64,000 bases of DNA from Cuspidothrix sp046080125 (GTDB lineage: Bacteria; Cyanobacteriota; Cyanobacteriia; Cyanobacteriales; Nostocaceae), in the NCBI GenBank assembly GCA_046080125.1, contig JBJTTJ010000233.1:1-64000 (forward strand), written 5' to 3'. The notes beneath the pieces are model-generated. The model did no database searches, had not been told where the DNA came from, and saw nothing but the letters and a program-made list of their open reading frames with translations. Shown piece by piece: positions 61,878-64,000 of the stretch. Position numbers and translations under genes: made by a program. Positions within the stretch are counted from its first letter, which is position 1, and the number at the start of each line of letters is the position of its first letter.

Positions 61878-62474
61878 TTAACTTACAGCCACTAGATTCT
61901 GTCCTTCAGCAAACATCTCTCTAGCTGTTTTTTCAGATTTGGGTACACCATAAAAAGTGGCTTCTGCTTCCAATTCATCTACTATATCCCAAGCCTCAAT
62001 TGCTCTCTTGGAATCTGCCCCATATAAAGCAGTAAGTGAGCGAGCATCAGATACAGCTTTTTGAACTTCTTTCCGCAAGAATTTGAGTTTTGGTTTATCA
62101 ACAAAGTTGCCTTTAGTTAAAATATCGGTGACAGAAATAATCCCTAATAATTCACCTTGAATAACTGGCGCACGCCATACTCCAGTATTAGCAAATAACC
62201 GCGCCACGTATTCAATATCTAAATCAGGATTAACCACAACACAGGGTTTTGTCATGATTTCATAGACAGGAACTCGGTCTGGTTCTTTACCGAAAGCAGC
62301 AACTTTACCTACTATATCCATTTCGGTAATCATGCCGTAAGCATCACCACTATGACGAGGTTCAACAACCAAAGCGCGTAATCCTTTGAGCCGCATCAGT
62401 TTGACTGCATCTGCTACGGTTGCGGAACCGCGAATAGTAGCAACGTCTTGAGTCATAATATTTTTAGCTCTCAT
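61878..62474 (-). CDS. CBS-CP12 fusion protein
   Basis: A 198-residue protein: two CBS motifs (about 4-60 and 72-125: IMTQDVATIRGSATVADAVKLM, 'AYGMITEMDIVGKV', 'EIMTKPCVVVNPDLDIEYVARLF', 'LLGIISVTDIL') followed by a CP12-like region (137-177) with AWDIVDELEAEA. CBS pairs usually bind adenine nucleotides; CP12 docks GAPDH and phosphoribulokinase through its Ala-Trp-Asp core. Only one Cys (78) is present, so the redox disulfides of classical CP12 are absent. TAAGGAG before the ATG is a good binding site. Probably an energy sensor for carbon metabolism; partners unknown. Confidence 0.88.
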   Translation of the reverse strand: MRAKNIMTQDVATIRGSATVADAVKLMRLKGLRALVVEPRHSGDAYGMITEMDIVGKVAAFGKEPDRVPVYEIMTKPCVVVNPDLDIEYVARLFANTGVWRAPVIQGELLGIISVTDILTKGNFVDKPKLKFLRKEVQKAVSDARSLTALYGADSKRAIEAWDIVDELEAEATFYGVPKSEKTAREMFAEGQNLVAVS

Positions 62475-62789
62475 GATTCTTGCTCCTTAAATTTGGTGAA
62501 TCGAATCAGTGAATTAGTTCTAAACATTTAGCTTACTTTCATATTATCACTCTCATCAGTTTAAATTATGAATGATTTATAAAGATCCCGGCTTTTTAAC
62601 CATAAATTGCCTTAAAAAATAGTTAAGTGGGCTACAGAACTAAAAATTATATTTCATGTTTTGGAGATTGGATATTACGATTTATTGTGGCTAATTGTAG
62701 CAAGTCAATTTGGGAATTACCGCATCAGGTAAACCTCTCCCAGCAAAGGGGAAAGGCTCACACCTTTAATACAAGTGAGTTCCCTAGAA
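62475..62789. other. 315-base gap between two minus-strand genes
   Basis: No real gene is seen; a plus-strand open frame of 63 codons at 62627-62818 has no family features and overlaps the DUF2141 gene. A C/G-rich repeat fragment (AACCTCTCCCAGCAAAGGGG) lies at 62731-62750. The promoter of the CBS-CP12 gene is expected near 62480-62560. Confidence 0.5.
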
Positions 62790-63293
62790 TCAGTTGCCCA
62801 AAAGGTTTTGTAACTTAATCTGAATATCAGTATTAGATCCAACTACTAAAACAGCCGCTTCATTAAACGTAGGTGCTTTTGTGAGAATTAATGGATTATT
62901 GGAGAAGCCAAAAGCCTCCGTAGGAATGCCAAGAACATTGGTATTGAGAGTACCATCCCCATTGGCATCGTGAATGACTGCGACGGCATAATTACCTGTT
63001 TTTAAATTACTAAAAATTACTTTTTGAGGTATTTCTGTAATTTTGACACACTTAGATTCTAAAGCATTCTTTCCATTATCGGGGAATCCTTGTCTGCGAG
63101 AAAAAATACTCAGGCAAATTTGCCCTTCCTTGTTTTTTAGTCCATCAATTTCAACTGTCAAATTACTATTATTGTTATTGTTTAAATTTGCTCTAGCGTT
63201 AGCTGAAGATAGCAAATTTCCCACAATGGAGAGCAGGGCGATTAACCCAAGACTGAACCCTTGCTGTAACCTAGTTTTAAACCTTTGCTTCAT
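62790..63293 (-). CDS. DUF2141 family secreted protein
   Basis: A 167-residue protein with an N-terminal signal (about 1-34: QGFSLGLIALLSIVGNLLSS with cleavage near ANARA). The mature part matches DUF2141: 'NLTVEIDGLKNKEGQICLSIFSRRQGFP', 'KVIFSNLKTGNYAVAVIHDANGDGTLNTN' (a D-x-N-x-D-G loop that may bind calcium) and 'GIPTEAFGFSNNP'. The family is secreted and of unknown function. AGGATAAATCAATG gives a good binding site and start. Confidence 0.88.
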   Translation of the reverse strand: MKQRFKTRLQQGFSLGLIALLSIVGNLLSSANARANLNNNNNSNLTVEIDGLKNKEGQICLSIFSRRQGFPDNGKNALESKCVKITEIPQKVIFSNLKTGNYAVAVIHDANGDGTLNTNVLGIPTEAFGFSNNPLILTKAPTFNEAAVLVVGSNTDIQIKLQNLLGN

Positions 63294-63364
63294 TGATTTA
63301 TCCTGTATATAAAAGGAATCTTTACTTTAGCAATGTTATCACTTTAGATGTTCTTTTTGCCTCA

Positions 63365-63480
63365 TAGGTGGTAATTAGATGTGCATAACCACCAAACTCT
63401 TGTAGGGACAATTCATGAATTGTCCCTAGGATAATTTTCACTCCTATGTCTATTAGATATTTGGTGATAATTAAATGTGC
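63365..63480. repeat. Full copy of dispersed element with a 26-bp perfect palindrome
   Basis: The palindrome from 63403 to 63428 has arms TAGGGACAATTCA and TGAATTGTCCCTA with no mismatch. It is flanked by GTGGTAATTAGATGTGCATAACCACCAAA on the left and by a second AGATATTTGGTGATAATTAAATGTGC on the right. Partial copies: 21707-21787 (reverse) and 58258-58331. Confidence 0.75.
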
Positions 63481-63526
63481 TTGCTTTAAAGCGCTTGCAT
63501 AAAAGTTATAGTAAAAAGTTTATACC

Positions 63527-63655
63527 TCATAGATATACAATAGCGTCTGTGAGGATAGCGATAAATCTGCATTCAGGTTTAATTTGTGATGTTTCCACCT
63601 CTTTATACTGTAAAACTTCAGGAGAAGCATAACGACGGATAATAATAGCTTTCAT
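63527..63655 (-). pseudogene. N-terminal remnant of a zinc-type alcohol dehydrogenase/quinone oxidoreductase
   Basis: The frame begins MKAIIIRRYASPEVLQYKEV and continues ETSQIKPE, the conserved start of MDR alcohol dehydrogenases. After residue 28 it loses similarity (CRFIAILTDAIVYL, then stop). The substrate, zinc and nucleotide domains are absent, so this is a broken copy. The element at 63365-63480 lies 47 bases beyond its stop. Confidence 0.7.
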
Positions 63656-64000
63656 TACATTTTTCTGGATTTGATTTGTTATCATATTTATATTGTAGTG
63701 ATAATTGCAAGTTCATAGTTAACAAAATCACAAAAAATCGGCTATGAATAATGATCAAAAAATTAAGCTTTTGCAAATTATCTGCATTAATATTGATGTT
63801 ATAATCAGTCCATATTCCTTATATAGTAAGAGGTATAGCCAAAATTGATATGATAAATAATCAAAAATTAAAAAAATATAAATGGCATTTTTATGCGAAA
63901 AATAATGATAGGTTGTATACAGAATTGAATTTCGCACGTATCTGGAGTAGTCAGGCTAATATTACTCCAGTTTTTTAGCCTAAATCCCTGACAAACTGGA
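63656..64000. other. AT-rich stretch at the right edge
   Basis: No credible gene. A 60-codon minus-strand frame (63755-63937) is AT-rich, has no binding site or family features and is left out. At the far end, CTGGAGTAGTCAGGCTAATATTACTCCAG has short inverted arms (CTGGAGTA/TACTCCAG, 63942-63970) and may be a terminator for a gene beyond the window or another repeat. Confidence 0.5.

Noticed and set aside
62627..62818. Plus-strand frame of 63 codons
   Set aside because: No binding site, contains a repeat fragment and overlaps the DUF2141 gene antisense.
63755..63937. Minus-strand frame of 60 codons
   Set aside because: AT-driven composition, no ribosome binding site and no family features.

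Overview
The window comes from a filamentous, heterocyst-forming cyanobacterium of the order Nostocales, of the Anabaena/Dolichospermum/Nostoc type. Evidence for this: psbX and ycf66 side by side, a cyAbrB regulator, a chorismate lyase of the cyanobacterial type, many GCGATCGC (HIP1) octamers, a PATAN-type response regulator, the uptake-hydrogenase protease gene hupW, and a long polysaccharide cluster containing recognisable hepC and hepA homologues (heterocyst envelope polysaccharide, HEP). DNA is AT-rich and dotted with short palindromic repeats typical of this group. Genus-level naming is inference only.

Layout. 1-1.7 kb: toxin-antitoxin remnants and palindromic repeats. 1.9-15 kb: housekeeping and photosynthesis genes (chorismate lyase, tRNA-Leu(GAG), accC, YggT, psbX, ycf66, two TolB-like lipoproteins, sdhB, a 1.2-kb gene-free region, cyAbrB, a CPBP protease, an SRPBCC-like protein, hslO, a helical-repeat membrane protein). 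15-20.5 kb: a signalling block with a PATAN response regulator facing away from a VWA / PP2C / kinase-TPR triplet, the arrangement known as the TerY-P triad. 20.9-45.9 kb: a nearly unidirectional polysaccharide island with nucleotide-sugar enzymes (cytidylyltransferase, SDR, 3,5-epimerase, SAF oxidoreductase), two paralogous 2-oxoglutarate/iron oxygenases, about nine glycosyltransferases, a chain-length/BY-kinase-like protein, hepC, hepA and an O-antigen polymerase-like protein. 46-54.5 kb: a likely extension with an aspartoacylase-like enzyme, a PIG-L deacetylase, a large secreted beta-propeller protein and three more glycosyltransferases. 54.5-64 kb: mixed genes (nucleosidase, DUF4336, amidase, subtilase, hupW, CBS-CP12, DUF2141) with clear gene debris.

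How it fits together. The island genes would build activated sugars, assemble a repeat unit, polymerise it and export it through HepA, giving the polysaccharide layer that keeps oxygen out of heterocysts; hupW matures the uptake hydrogenase that works inside the same cells. Gene order around hepC-hepA resembles the HEP island I remember from Anabaena PCC 7120; this was not checked by search.

The most unusual points are: a frameshifted restriction-endonuclease-like fragment lying between a DUF4336 gene and a second copy of its 3' end; two oxygenase paralogues flanking a glycosyltransferase in the HEP island, one with a tail that looks repeat-derived; a BY-kinase-like protein whose P-loop has lost its glycines; a cysteine-poor CBS-CP12 fusion; a calcium-loop beta-propeller in the polysaccharide region; and several short dispersed palindromic element families with multiple copies in this one window.
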